64,000 bases of DNA from Imperialibacter roseus (lineage in GTDB: Bacteria; Bacteroidota; Bacteroidia; Cytophagales; Cyclobacteriaceae). Made by a program: the position numbers and the translations under genes. Positions 15,786 through 25,372 of the stretch are shown piece by piece (position 1 is the stretch's first letter; each line of letters starts with the position of its first letter). Under the pieces are notes generated by a model. It did no database searches and was not told the DNA's origin. It worked only from the letters and a program-made list of their open reading frames with translations. The stretch covers positions 4,854,501 to 4,918,500 of the forward strand of contig NZ_CP136051.1 of the NCBI RefSeq assembly GCF_032999765.1, in the 5' to 3' direction.

Positions 15786-18500
15786 ATGCTAAAAAGAGAT
15801 TCATTAGTTCCATTTCTTATATTTTCTGTCTGTTTCCTCCATAGCTGCGAAACCCCAAAGCCTGTCAGCGAAAACATACCCGGAATTAATGCAGATGCCT
15901 CCTCACCAATCTATACCACCTACGCTGCCGCCAGAGAGCGCTCCGCCTTTATCCTCGATGAGGGCTATGAGTTCGTTTTTAATGATGACGAAACATTCCC
16001 TGTTTTTACTTCAGACACAGGTGGAGAAATTGGGTTTTCTTTCGCAACAAAGGACAGTTGGATTTATAAAACGGGTGACTACGTACAAAAACCAGTCATC
16101 CATTCGTCGTTTCCTGATGAAGTGAACTTTTCATTTTCGCCTATTGGTGGCATTGAAGTAAAGAGTAAGTTTTTAGTGTACAGCTCTGTGTCTGCAGTAC
16201 TGGAAAGCACATTTATCAACAATACCGATTCTACCGTTTCCTTTGACTACATCCCTTTTATTCAGGGAAATAGCAGGCTTTTCAACGGCTATTGGCTCGG
16301 GGACGGAGTACTACGCTTTAACCACGAGGAATTCCCAGACACCTGGACAGTTGGACATAAAGTACCATTCACAGATTCGCTGCAGAACTTTTTCAAAATG
16401 TCGGTGGAGCCCGATCAGGCTGGTGCTTTCAGCTCTTTTTCAGAGGAAGCCAGCTATTTACCCTGGAAAGTATTACCGGGGAAAATGCCGGTGACAGAAG
16501 TAAACGGCAGACTTTACAACGAGGGTGGCCAACGGGTAATGACGCAACTTCCTGAAGTGAGGCTCCAGGCCTATGTCGACAACGACACAAAACATCTTTT
16601 GACGGAAAGCAGCCCTGTCTTTGAGAGCCTGCAGGGCGCATTGAATTCAGACGGCTATTTCCGCATGGAGCTAAGTCAACTACCGGGCGCTGGCAGGGCT
16701 GCGCAATACACACTTACCGCTGTCGATGAAACATTGGGCATCGTTGCGCAGCGAACCGACTCCATCCCGCCGGCACGCACCCAGTTTTCAGGTAGCCTGC
16801 GACCTTCTGACATCAAATTACCAGCTGCTCCACAAAGATTTGAAGTGATCATGCAGGAAAAAAACAGAGCGGCCCTTAGCTGGAGCAAACCATCGGATGG
16901 CAGTCAGGTTATCATTTACAGGAAAAAAGAAAACGATAGCTACTACACGCAATTTACCAGGCCGCTATCCACCACCAACCTGATGGTGCAACTGCCTACC
17001 GATGATATCTATTGCTTCGTGGCGGTGGGCGCTGGCACAGGTGGGGAAATTGGGATGCACACCCGGGAACGGAATACCCTGTCTGGCCATTCGCTCAAAC
17101 AGGCAGTTGTGGCCAATGACTGGAAAGATGACAGCCTGAAATACTTCAAAATAGCGGCGTACAGCAAAAGTATCACACTAGCTCCCGGCGAATCGACCAG
17201 CATTCGGGTAGCAAGGTCGGTGGCTCCTTTGAAGAAAAAAACGGACTGGAAAGAGGCGGAAAAGCTTCTGGATAAAGACTTCACCCTGGACATGGGAGGC
17301 AGGCTGGCCTACCTGGAAAGTATGCCGGAGTTGTCCGGCCTTTCAGCCGACCAACAGTTGCTATACCTGTCGGGCTGGAACATGATGCAACAGGTGTTTT
17401 ACCCCGCAGAAGGCAAGAGCAGCTACCCGTACTACGTCTTCAGCCGGGAGCCCGTGTGGGGCTGGGGCCATGGCGGGCAGGTGTTTCACGAAAGCCTGAC
17501 GATGCTGGCGCTGGCACTACAGGATCCGGAGCTGGCTATGAACTCTCAAAGGGTGTTTAAAGAGAGGCAGTATGAGAACGGTTATATCAACTACCGGACG
17601 GGTGGCTATCTGGATGAAATCATTGAGCACGAGGGTGAACTCACCTCATCGGCCCCCTGGTATGCCTGGATCAACTGGGAGGTATACAAAATCACGCAAG
17701 ACAAAGATTTTTTGGCTGAAATGTATGAATCGAGCAAAAGGTTTTACGAGTTCTATGTTTCCAACCGGGACAAAGACGGCGACGGGCTTTGCGAATGGGG
17801 CGGGCATGCCATATTGGAATCGGTGAGGGATGCCGATGTGGCCGTATGGGACGAAGTGGGCTGGCCGGCGAACTTTGAGGCAGTGGATCTCAATTCCATG
17901 CTAGTGATGGAAGCGAAGTCGCTGGAGCAAATGGCAGCTGCTTTGGGAAAAACGGACGAGGCTGCCCGATGGAAAGCTGACCATGAACAGAGAACCAGGC
18001 TCATCAATGCTACTTTCTGGGATGAAACGACTGGCTTTTACTATAATGCCGACAAAGCAGACAACGACTTTACTTTTGAGAAAACAGACGACCTGAAGCG
18101 CATGGAAATTATCGGCTTTTTGCCAATGTGGGCCGGTATAGCCTCAAAAGAACAAGCCGACAAGCTGCTGGACCACCTAACCAATCCCGATAAATTCTGG
18201 CGTCCATATGGCGTGCCCAGCCTTGCGGCAGATGACCCTTTTTACAATGACAAAGGCTATTGGAATGGCCCAGTGTGGGTAGAATGGGACTATCTGATTC
18301 AGCGGGGATTGCAAAACTATGGATACGATGCTGAAGCAAAAGAACTGGTGAACCGGGTTTCAACCAGTATGATTTACCAGTTGAAAGAGAATCACAATCT
18401 TTGGGAATTTTATAGCCCCGATGAGCCCTGGGCCGGCTATCATCGCACCTATATTTGGGCGGGTATTGTGAATAGGATGATGTGGGATGTGCACAAATGA
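15786..18500 (+). CDS. Lipoprotein glycoside hydrolase, GH63/MGH1-like
   Basis: 904 aa from ATG 15786, which gives a lipoprotein signal (LIFSVCFLHSCETPK). The open frame 10 codons upstream lacks support. The N-terminal half is beta-sandwich-like. From about residue 510 an (alpha/alpha)6 barrel follows, with hallmarks WGWGHGGQVFHES, YINYRTGG, SSAPWYAWINW, DGDGLCEWGGH, RPYGVPSLAADDP and YWNGPVWVEWDYL. These are typical of the mannosylglycerate hydrolase (MGH1)-like and GH63 glucosidase group. Acid/base carboxylates probably lie in the CEWGG and WVEWD regions. It is probably exposed on the outer membrane or facing the periplasm, cutting an alpha-linked glucoside or mannoside. It is divergent from the kinase gene, with 57 bases between. 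Confidence 0.75.
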   Translation: MLKRDSLVPFLIFSVCFLHSCETPKPVSENIPGINADASSPIYTTYAAARERSAFILDEGYEFVFNDDETFPVFTSDTGGEIGFSFATKDSWIYKTGDYVQKPVIHSSFPDEVNFSFSPIGGIEVKSKFLVYSSVSAVLESTFINNTDSTVSFDYIPFIQGNSRLFNGYWLGDGVLRFNHEEFPDTWTVGHKVPFTDSLQNFFKMSVEPDQAGAFSSFSEEASYLPWKVLPGKMPVTEVNGRLYNEGGQRVMTQLPEVRLQAYVDNDTKHLLTESSPVFESLQGALNSDGYFRMELSQLPGAGRAAQYTLTAVDETLGIVAQRTDSIPPARTQFSGSLRPSDIKLPAAPQRFEVIMQEKNRAALSWSKPSDGSQVIIYRKKENDSYYTQFTRPLSTTNLMVQLPTDDIYCFVAVGAGTGGEIGMHTRERNTLSGHSLKQAVVANDWKDDSLKYFKIAAYSKSITLAPGESTSIRVARSVAPLKKKTDWKEAEKLLDKDFTLDMGGRLAYLESMPELSGLSADQQLLYLSGWNMMQQVFYPAEGKSSYPYYVFSREPVWGWGHGGQVFHESLTMLALALQDPELAMNSQRVFKERQYENGYINYRTGGYLDEIIEHEGELTSSAPWYAWINWEVYKITQDKDFLAEMYESSKRFYEFYVSNRDKDGDGLCEWGGHAILESVRDADVAVWDEVGWPANFEAVDLNSMLVMEAKSLEQMAAALGKTDEAARWKADHEQRTRLINATFWDETTGFYYNADKADNDFTFEKTDDLKRMEIIGFLPMWAGIASKEQADKLLDHLTNPDKFWRPYGVPSLAADDPFYNDKGYWNGPVWVEWDYLIQRGLQNYGYDAEAKELVNRVSTSMIYQLKENHNLWEFYSPDEPWAGYHRTYIWAGIVNRMMWDVHK

Positions 18501-18612
18501 AGAGTAAGCCCAACCCCGAACATCTCGACCCAAGCTTGATAGGAACGATCAGTGAAGAGCACTCCATATTAAAAAGCCATTAAATCGGTGCCGTGCTATT
18601 CTAAGTCTCGTT

Positions 18613-18636
18613 AATTACTTCTAACTAGTAGTAATT
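18613..18636. repeat. Inverted repeat upstream of the antiporter gene
   Basis: AATTACT (18613-18619) and AGTAATT (18630-18636) form a 7-bp inverted repeat with a 10-base centre, ending 11 bases before the antiporter ATG. It could be an operator. No function is shown. Confidence 0.3.
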
Positions 18637-18647
18637 TACACGATCCC

Positions 18648-20648
18648 ATGATCATAGCGGAGTTATTGCCCTCAGGCTACAATCCAGTGCTGGTCTTTAC
18701 CATTGTGCTGCTGATTATTCTCCTTGCACCGATGGTCATGGAAAAGCTCCGCATGCCCGGAATCATCGGGATGATACTTGCCGGAGTGATATTTGGACCT
18801 TATGGGCTCGATGTGCTTGAGAACAATGCGGCCTTTCGGCTTTTTGGCACAGTCGGCCTTCTGTATTTAATGTTCGTGGCTGGGCTGGAGATGGACATGA
18901 ACCAATTCAGACAAAGCAGGATGAAGAGCCTCACATTTGGCCTTCTCACGTTCACCATTCCGTTGGCCATTGGTTTCCCGGTTTGCTACTACCTCCTGGA
19001 ATACAATTTTCTTGGCTCTTTGCTCATCGCTAGTATGTTCTCCACTCATACGCTGATCTCCTACCCGATCGTGCAGAAATTGGGCATCACTAAAAATGAA
19101 GCGGTGATCATTGCCATCGGAGGCACCATCATTACCGACGTTATGGTGCTTGTTTTGCTGGCCGTGATCTCAGCCACTTCCAATGGTGAATCAGACCTCA
19201 TTACCTGGGTAAAGTTCGTGGGATCCTTTGGTGCGTCATCCCTTGTTGTTTTGGCGGGTTTTCCTGCATTGGCCAGGTGGTTTCTTCGGAGAATAGAAGG
19301 AGAGAAAGTCTCTCACTATATTTTTGTACTGGCTCTGGTTTTTGTTGCCGCTTTGCTCTTTGAGTTGTCTGGAGTGGAGCCCATCATAGGTGCCTTTCTG
19401 GCTGGCCTTTCCCTCAATCGGCTGATTCCCAAAGCCTCACCTTTAATGAGCCGGATTGATTTTATGGGAAATGCACTCTTTATTCCCTTTTTCCTGATCA
19501 GCGTAGGCCTGCTGATCAATATACCCGCCATTACCTCGAGCATGGAGACTGTTACCCTCGCTGTCACGCTGACATTGGTGGCACTACTCGGCAAGTGGAT
19601 AGCCTCTTTGTTTACACAAAAAATACTCGGCCTGCAAAAAGACCAACGAAACCTGGTTTTTGGGCTAAGCAGCTCCCACGCCGCAGCCACTATTGCTGTG
19701 ATTTTAGTTGGGTTCCGCCTTGGTATCGTTGGCGAAAATGTATTGGACGCAACCATCCTCCTCATTTTTATCACCTGCCTTTTGGCATCATTGGTTACCG
19801 CCAGAGCAGGAAAAAAAATTGCCATCAAAAATTTGCCTGGTGCTACATCCGCAGCGCCATTGACGGAGCGAATACTAGTGCCAATTTCGAATCCCGCTAC
19901 CATTGAATACCTGATCGATTTTGCCATGATGATCAAAACTCCGACTTCGATAGAGCCGGTAGTGCCCTTTGCAGTTGTGCGTGATAATGAGGAGGCCCAC
20001 ACCAACCTGGAAAACAGCCGAAAAATACTTGACAGGGCAGCGAAACATGCATCGGCCAGCAACAGCCTGGTGAATTTGGTCACCAGAATCGACGTCAACG
20101 CATCAAGTGCCATCAGCAGGGCCTCCAGGGAACTCGGCATAACCGACATTGTAATTGGCTGGCATTCGAAGCAAAAAACAGCGGACAAAATATTTGGAAC
20201 CACGCTTGACCGCCTGCTGAAACAAACCGGTCAGACGCTCTTTGTGTGCCGACTTGTAACACCGCTCAATGCTTATAAGCGGCTAAAGCTTTTTATACCG
20301 GAAAATGCTGAGCTTGAAAAAGGGTTTGAGGACATCATGCTAAAGATCATTCGTATGACGAAGCATACCGAAGCGAGTTTGCTTATATCAGGCAGCCATG
20401 CCTGCAAAGCCTCCATTGAATCACTGCTCCAAAAAAATAAAATGAAGGTTTTGATGCACTGGAATGTCCCCGAAGGTCGCCTCGATACGCAGTCTTTTTT
20501 TCAGCTAATTACTCCACAAGACATGGTCGTTTTGATAGGTGCCAGAGAAGGCTCAATCTCTTACGAGAAAGAATTTGATTCACTGCCGGAGATGATCACC
20601 ACGCAGTTTTCATTAACCAATATTATTATCGTTTATCCGGCACAGTAA
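18648..20648 (+). CDS. CPA2-type cation:proton antiporter with C-terminal USP-like domains
   Basis: 666 aa. Residues 15-400 are hydrophobic with about 12 helices in the KefB/NapA-type (CPA2) arrangement (MEKLRMPGIIGMILAGVIFGPYGL, LFELSGVEPIIGAFLAGLSLNR, GKWIASLF). Residues 405-660 are soluble and resemble two universal-stress-protein repeats (RILVPISNPATIEYLIDFA and DIVIGWHSKQKTADKIFGTTLDRLL). Such proteins exchange Na+ or K+ for protons at the inner membrane. The soluble part may sense nucleotides. It is alone in its transcription unit. Confidence 0.85.
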   Translation: MIIAELLPSGYNPVLVFTIVLLIILLAPMVMEKLRMPGIIGMILAGVIFGPYGLDVLENNAAFRLFGTVGLLYLMFVAGLEMDMNQFRQSRMKSLTFGLLTFTIPLAIGFPVCYYLLEYNFLGSLLIASMFSTHTLISYPIVQKLGITKNEAVIIAIGGTIITDVMVLVLLAVISATSNGESDLITWVKFVGSFGASSLVVLAGFPALARWFLRRIEGEKVSHYIFVLALVFVAALLFELSGVEPIIGAFLAGLSLNRLIPKASPLMSRIDFMGNALFIPFFLISVGLLINIPAITSSMETVTLAVTLTLVALLGKWIASLFTQKILGLQKDQRNLVFGLSSSHAAATIAVILVGFRLGIVGENVLDATILLIFITCLLASLVTARAGKKIAIKNLPGATSAAPLTERILVPISNPATIEYLIDFAMMIKTPTSIEPVVPFAVVRDNEEAHTNLENSRKILDRAAKHASASNSLVNLVTRIDVNASSAISRASRELGITDIVIGWHSKQKTADKIFGTTLDRLLKQTGQTLFVCRLVTPLNAYKRLKLFIPENAELEKGFEDIMLKIIRMTKHTEASLLISGSHACKASIESLLQKNKMKVLMHWNVPEGRLDTQSFFQLITPQDMVVLIGAREGSISYEKEFDSLPEMITTQFSLTNIIIVYPAQ

Positions 20649-20810
20649 TCCCAAAAAAGTTATTGCTAAAATCAACTCTGGCTAACCCTTTGAAAACCTG
20701 TTTAGCAAGGTATTTGATGCCCACCTTCATCACTTTCAGCTAACGGTTTATTTCAGAATTCCTTATATTCCCAAAAAACTACTTAAACATCGATTTTAAA
20801 AGCTAGACAC

Positions 20811-21578
20811 ATGAAAAAGATACTTTTCAGCGCCCTTGCTGCCTTTGTTGCCATGTCGGCTTACGCCCAACAAAAAGGTGATCCAAAGCTCACAGAATTT
20901 TATGAGCCAGTGCCACCGGTGGTCACTCCTGGTGATACTCCATCCGATGCGCCGTCGGACGCTATTGTACTTTACAATGGCAGTGACCTGAGCGAATGGG
21001 TAAGCACCAATGATCCTTCAAAGCCTGCAGGCTGGACAAGCCTGGGCGGCGTAATTACCGTAGACAAAAGCCAGGGCAATATTCAGACGAAAAGAACCTT
21101 CACTGACTACCAACTGCACCTTGAGTGGTACGAGCCGGTGGGCATCACCGAAACCGGACAAGCCAGAGGCAATAGTGGTCTTTTCCTGGCCAGCACCGGC
21201 CCCGGCGACGATGGCTACGAAATCCAAATTCTTGACTGCTACAATAATGCTACTTACGTAAACGGCCAAACAGGAAGCATTTACAAACAAGGCGTGCCGC
21301 TTGCCAATGCGTGTAAGAAGCCCGGGGAATGGCAGATTTATGACATTGTATGGACGGCTCCCCGCTTTAATAGTGATGGTTCTTTGAAAAGCCCTGCAAG
21401 AGTGACTGCTTTTCATAACGGCGTGTTAGTGCAAAATAATTTTGAGCTAAAAGGTGGTACTGTTTACATCGGACAGCCTTCTTACAAAAAGCATGGTGCT
21501 TCGCCTATCAAACTTCAGGCCCATGGCGACCCAAGCAAGCCGATCAGTTTCAGAAACATTTGGATAAGAGAGTTGTAA
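20811..21578 (+). CDS. Secreted DUF1080 protein (3-keto-disaccharide hydrolase-like), copy 1
   Basis: 255 aa with a signal peptide (ILFSALAAFVAMSAYAQ). The fold is a laminarinase-like jelly roll of the DUF1080 family: IVLYNGSDLSEW, NIQTKRTFTDYQLHLEW, ARGNSGLFL, YEIQILDCYNN and PGEWQIYDIVW. Some DUF1080 members cleave 3-keto-glycosides made by sugar oxidoreductases, and others have no known substrate. The next gene is a paralogue in the same orientation 123 bases away, sharing most motifs and the C-terminus SFRNIWIREL/M. Confidence 0.82.
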   Translation: MKKILFSALAAFVAMSAYAQQKGDPKLTEFYEPVPPVVTPGDTPSDAPSDAIVLYNGSDLSEWVSTNDPSKPAGWTSLGGVITVDKSQGNIQTKRTFTDYQLHLEWYEPVGITETGQARGNSGLFLASTGPGDDGYEIQILDCYNNATYVNGQTGSIYKQGVPLANACKKPGEWQIYDIVWTAPRFNSDGSLKSPARVTAFHNGVLVQNNFELKGGTVYIGQPSYKKHGASPIKLQAHGDPSKPISFRNIWIREL

Positions 21579-21701
21579 AAAGCACAGAAGACCGGAGGCG
21601 GAAGGTTGAAGTGGTGCCCACAGCACTAGTTGGCGGCACCACTGAATTTTGAAAGACGCCACACAGCGCAATTTTTGATCAACACAAAAAATATTTTAAC
21701 T

Positions 21702-22442
21702 ATGAAAAACATATTATTCAGCGCTTTAGCCTTTCTGGTAGCCTTTGGGGCTTGCGCACAGGTGAAAGAGGGTGAAGACCCAAAAACAACAGAAGTTTGG
21801 GAGCCCGCCGTGAAGAAAATAACTCCCGGCAAACAGTACGGTGCTCCGCCGTCAGATGCCATCGTGCTTTTTGATGGGAAAAACCTCGACAAATGGGAAT
21901 CTGGAAAAGGCGGCCCGGCAGAGTGGACGGTAGCCGACGGTGCTGTGACCGTAGCGGCCGGCAAAGGAGTAATCCAAACTAAACAGAAATTTGACAACTA
22001 TCAGCTTCACATTGAGTGGCGTGCTCCCTCCGAAATAAAAGGCGAAGGACAGGGCCGGGGCAACAGTGGTGTGTTTATGCAGGGCATTTACGAAGTGCAG
22101 GTGCTCGATAGCTACGAAAGCCGCACCTATTCAAATGGTCAGGCAAGCAGTATTTACAAGCAATCGCCTCCGCTCGTAAACGCCACAAGGGCACCAGGCG
22201 AGTGGCAGACATATGACATCATCTACACTGCTCCTGTTTTCAACGACAAAGGGGAAGTAGTGCACGAAGCAACTGTAACGGTGCTGCACAACGGCGTGGT
22301 CACTCAAAACCATACCCGCATCTGGGGAAACACGGCCTATATCGGGTCGCCAACCTACAAAGCCCATGGCAAAGGCCCGATCATGCTGCAGGATCATGGC
22401 AACCCTGTGAGCTTCAGGAATATTTGGATCAGGGAGATGTAG
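21702..22442 (+). CDS. Secreted DUF1080 protein (3-keto-disaccharide hydrolase-like), copy 2
   Basis: 246 aa from ATG 21702 (MKNILFSALAFLVAFGACAQ, signal peptide). The frame extends upstream but without a plausible signal. Hallmarks are IVLFDGKNLDKWE, VIQTKQKFDNYQLHIEW, GRGNSGVFM, YEVQVLDSYESRTY and PGEWQTYDIIYTAP. It is a clear paralogue of the gene at 20811-21578, so a tandem duplication is likely. The two differ in a proline-rich insert near the N-terminus and in the loop after GNSG, which may mean different substrates. Confidence 0.82.
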   Translation: MKNILFSALAFLVAFGACAQVKEGEDPKTTEVWEPAVKKITPGKQYGAPPSDAIVLFDGKNLDKWESGKGGPAEWTVADGAVTVAAGKGVIQTKQKFDNYQLHIEWRAPSEIKGEGQGRGNSGVFMQGIYEVQVLDSYESRTYSNGQASSIYKQSPPLVNATRAPGEWQTYDIIYTAPVFNDKGEVVHEATVTVLHNGVVTQNHTRIWGNTAYIGSPTYKAHGKGPIMLQDHGNPVSFRNIWIREM

Positions 22443-22474
22443 TCGGCAGTGTGAAAGTAATGAGTTATGAGTAC

Positions 22475-22510
22475 GAAAGGGCTGGCTTTCTCTGAAATGT
22501 CGGCCCTTTC
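22475..22510 (+). terminator. Possible terminator after the DUF1080 pair
   Basis: GAAAGGGC (22475-22482) and GCCCTTTC (22503-22510) form an 8-bp stem with a 20-base loop, 33 bases past the second DUF1080 stop. There is no T-run after it, so it is a weak or factor-dependent terminator at best. Confidence 0.4.
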
Positions 22511-22606
22511 TATTGGATCGCAAACCTTTGCTGAGCCCCTTGTATAAATTTTCCCAACTCGAATCTCTTTTCGGAGTATCTTAAGCCTTCATAAACCTAC
22601 CCAACC

Positions 22607-23884
22607 ATGAACAGAAGGAAATTCTTCGACCAATCGATTAAAGCAACTGGTGCCGTAGCTGCCGTTGGCCTCACTGCCTGCGCAACTGAAGACAAACCCA
22701 AAGAAACAGTAGCAGAAGCAGGCCCATTCGACCACCTGAAGTCGATGGTGGACGACATGAAGCCGATCAGCAATGAGGAAAGGAAGCAGCGCATAGAAAA
22801 AGCGCAGCGGCTGATGGTGGAGAATAAAATCGACGCTCTATACCTGGAGTCAGGCTCTACGATGGTGTACTTCACAGGCATTAAGTGGGGACGTAGCGAA
22901 CGGATGATGGCAGCCATTATCCCTGCCAAGGGAGAGCTGGCCTATGTGTGTCCAGCGTTTGAAGAGGAGAGACTGAAAGAAAGAATTCTGTTTGGCAACG
23001 ACCTGAGGGTATGGCAGGAGCACGAAAGCCCTTACAAACTTGTAGGCAGCATTCTCAAAGACAATGGCATTAGTACCGGCAAAATTGGTGTTGAAGAATC
23101 TGTGCGGTTTTTCCTTTTCGACGGATTAAGAAAAGAGCTGCCGCAGATTCAGTTCGTAGACGCCTTCCCGGTAGCAGCTGGCTGCCGCATGATTAAATCT
23201 CCGACTGAGTTGGCGTTGATGAAAAGAGCCAATGAAATCACCATTGAAGCTTACAGAGCTGCGATTGCTGTCATGAAAGATGGCATGTCGCAATACGAGT
23301 TCAGCGGAAACATCTCTGCGGCATTCAAAAAGCTGGGAGTGACCGGTGGCGCCAGCGTGATGTTTGGGGAGTGGGCGGCCTACCCGCATGGCAGCCAAAC
23401 GGCTCAAAGCATGAAAGAAGGCGACATCGTATTAATGGACGGGGGCTGCAACCTGCACGACTACTCGTCGGACATTACCAGAACCACGATCTTCGGCAAG
23501 CCCACACAACGTCAAACTGACATCTGGAACAAAGTAAAAGAATCACAAACAGCCGCTATGGCAGCTGTGAAGCCTGGCGCTACTTGTGGTTCCATTGACG
23601 ATGTTGGCCGCAAAGTAATTGAGGATGCCGGCTTCGGGCCAGGCTACAAAAACTTCTTCCACCGCCTGGGCCACGGCATCGGCATGGATGGACACGAATG
23701 GCCTTATTTGGTGAAAGGGAACGAATTGAAACTACAACCCGGCATGTGCTTTAGCGACGAGCCCGGCATCTACATTTACGGAGAGATTGGCGTGCGCCTG
23801 GAAGACTGCTTCTATGTGACCGAAGACGGAGGCCAGTTGTTCACTCCGCAAAGTATTAGTATTGAAGAGCCGTTTGGGGTTTAG
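22607..23884 (+). CDS. M24-family metallopeptidase (Xaa-Pro aminopeptidase-like), Tat lipoprotein
   Basis: 425 aa. The N-terminus carries a twin-arginine motif (NRRKFF) followed by a hydrophobic stretch and a lipobox (GLTAC), so it is probably exported folded by Tat and lipidated. A creatinase-type N-domain precedes the pita-bread M24 domain. The metal ligands are visible: MDGGCNLHDYSSDITRT (two Asp), FHRLGHGIGM (His), SDEPGIY (Glu) and GVRLEDC (Glu). It would release N-terminal residues before proline or act on dipeptides in the periplasm. It is alone in its unit. Confidence 0.87.
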   Translation: MNRRKFFDQSIKATGAVAAVGLTACATEDKPKETVAEAGPFDHLKSMVDDMKPISNEERKQRIEKAQRLMVENKIDALYLESGSTMVYFTGIKWGRSERMMAAIIPAKGELAYVCPAFEEERLKERILFGNDLRVWQEHESPYKLVGSILKDNGISTGKIGVEESVRFFLFDGLRKELPQIQFVDAFPVAAGCRMIKSPTELALMKRANEITIEAYRAAIAVMKDGMSQYEFSGNISAAFKKLGVTGGASVMFGEWAAYPHGSQTAQSMKEGDIVLMDGGCNLHDYSSDITRTTIFGKPTQRQTDIWNKVKESQTAAMAAVKPGATCGSIDDVGRKVIEDAGFGPGYKNFFHRLGHGIGMDGHEWPYLVKGNELKLQPGMCFSDEPGIYIYGEIGVRLEDCFYVTEDGGQLFTPQSISIEEPFGV

Positions 23885-23966
23885 TTTCAAGATAAGGACT
23901 TTTAACTGCCGATAATTTGCCAGGGCACCCTGAAATATTTGTACCCAGACCTGCTGGTCTAGTCAA

Positions 23967-25250
23967 TTAATCTACTTCGTCTGAAAACCGGGGGTTGATG
24001 AAGCTATTGTTGATAGATCCAAAACGGTAGTTAATGCCAAACCATGTGCCGTACTCATATCCTGACGCCAGTTGTTTACGGCGGGCGAGCACGTCTTCAA
24101 CGCTCGATTCTCCTTTGGCAATGAACACCTGGTTCCTTGATAAACTTCCATAGAAGTTGACAAAGAAACTCAAGTTGCCTTTTACTCTCACATCGGCGTT
24201 TAAATCAATTTGAATACTATTTTGACTCCAATCGTGGAAGTAATTGAAATAGGAGGCTGTTGAACTCAGGTTACCCCATCTCTGCTTAAAGCTGACGACC
24301 GCCTGCGCTCTGTGGCCGTAAAGCCATTCGTTATTTTTGTCATAGATGGTTTCCTCATAATAGCTGTTGTTTCTAACGTCAGCCATATACGAAAGAGCAA
24401 AATACTTCGTATTTACCTCCGAATAGGGGAAAAAATTATACTCAATAGCTGGCCTTGCTCTTATGCTATGCTGGTAATTGGAAAATGTACTATTTCTAAC
24501 AAACAAATAGTAACCGTAGGACCAATGATCACCAAAGCTATTGACAAACAGGTGATTGAGGTACCAGTTGGAATTTCTTACAGAATAGGATTCCAGCGTC
24601 CCATCATCATTCACATATTCAAAATCTGATCGTTCCCTGCCATATCCTACTCTTAGCTCGGTCCGATTTTCCGGCACCGTCCGATTGACCGAAATATAAC
24701 TATTCAATTCAGTCTCCTTGTAGTTTTGATCCTCACTAAGGTTACCCCTTCCTCCCACACGAAAAACCCAATAGTCCCATTTATCTTCAGCTCTGGATGC
24801 CTCGTATTCGTCAGCATCCATCCCATCAGCTTTCATGGCAACCATCATTTCATTGATCCAGGCCGTTTGCGCAACGTAGGGCACCAGCCCTATCTTGATC
24901 AAGTTCAGTAGCTTTTCCCGATATTCCACGTCAGTGGCCGACGGTGGCATTGAAAAAGAAAGCGTATCCCTTTTACCGGAAAAATCATTCTGTCCAAAGA
25001 AAATGAGTTGATAGGTTCTACCGCCGTTTCCGGCACGCTGGTCTGTTAGCAGCAGATGGACGTCCGCCTGGGTTCTGTTATTCACAAAGTCGACCAGGTT
25101 GATTTCCGTTCGGATGTAGGTACGATCACATCTGGTGGAGCTACAATCCAAAAACAACTTAATTTTTTCTGTTTTTGGAGTTTGAGAAATTGATGGCAGG
25201 TAATTGGTAAGGCAAATCGAGGCAATCAGTAATACTGTCTTAAAATACAT
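23967..25250 (-). CDS. Putative outer-membrane beta-barrel protein, unknown function
   Basis: 427 aa with a signal peptide (MYFKTVLLIASICLTNYLPSISQ). The N-terminal 130 residues include a beta-domain with LFLDCSSTRCDRTYIRTEI. The remaining part has alternating aromatic strands (SYGYYLFVRNSTF, WLYGHRAQAVVSFKQRWG, NLSFFVNFYGSLSRNQVF, YGTWFGINYRFGSI), as expected for a small barrel. Family not recognised by eye. It is more AT-rich than its neighbours. The two N-terminal cysteines could form a disulfide. Confidence 0.6.
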   Translation of the reverse strand: MYFKTVLLIASICLTNYLPSISQTPKTEKIKLFLDCSSTRCDRTYIRTEINLVDFVNNRTQADVHLLLTDQRAGNGGRTYQLIFFGQNDFSGKRDTLSFSMPPSATDVEYREKLLNLIKIGLVPYVAQTAWINEMMVAMKADGMDADEYEASRAEDKWDYWVFRVGGRGNLSEDQNYKETELNSYISVNRTVPENRTELRVGYGRERSDFEYVNDDGTLESYSVRNSNWYLNHLFVNSFGDHWSYGYYLFVRNSTFSNYQHSIRARPAIEYNFFPYSEVNTKYFALSYMADVRNNSYYEETIYDKNNEWLYGHRAQAVVSFKQRWGNLSSTASYFNYFHDWSQNSIQIDLNADVRVKGNLSFFVNFYGSLSRNQVFIAKGESSVEDVLARRKQLASGYEYGTWFGINYRFGSINNSFINPRFSDEVD

Positions 25251-25372
25251 TAATAATGTTTAGGGTTGTTTAATAACACAACGCCTATAGCCACACCGAT
25301 GTTTTGAATACTTTAGGAGCGGTAAGATCACATCTTCAAAAGAAGCTCACCACCCTGCTCAGTCAACCTCGC

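Noticed and set aside
19316-20203. 295-codon minus-strand frame inside the antiporter gene
   Set aside because: Low-complexity translation (many Ser, Thr, Arg) caused by the codon pattern of the real gene.
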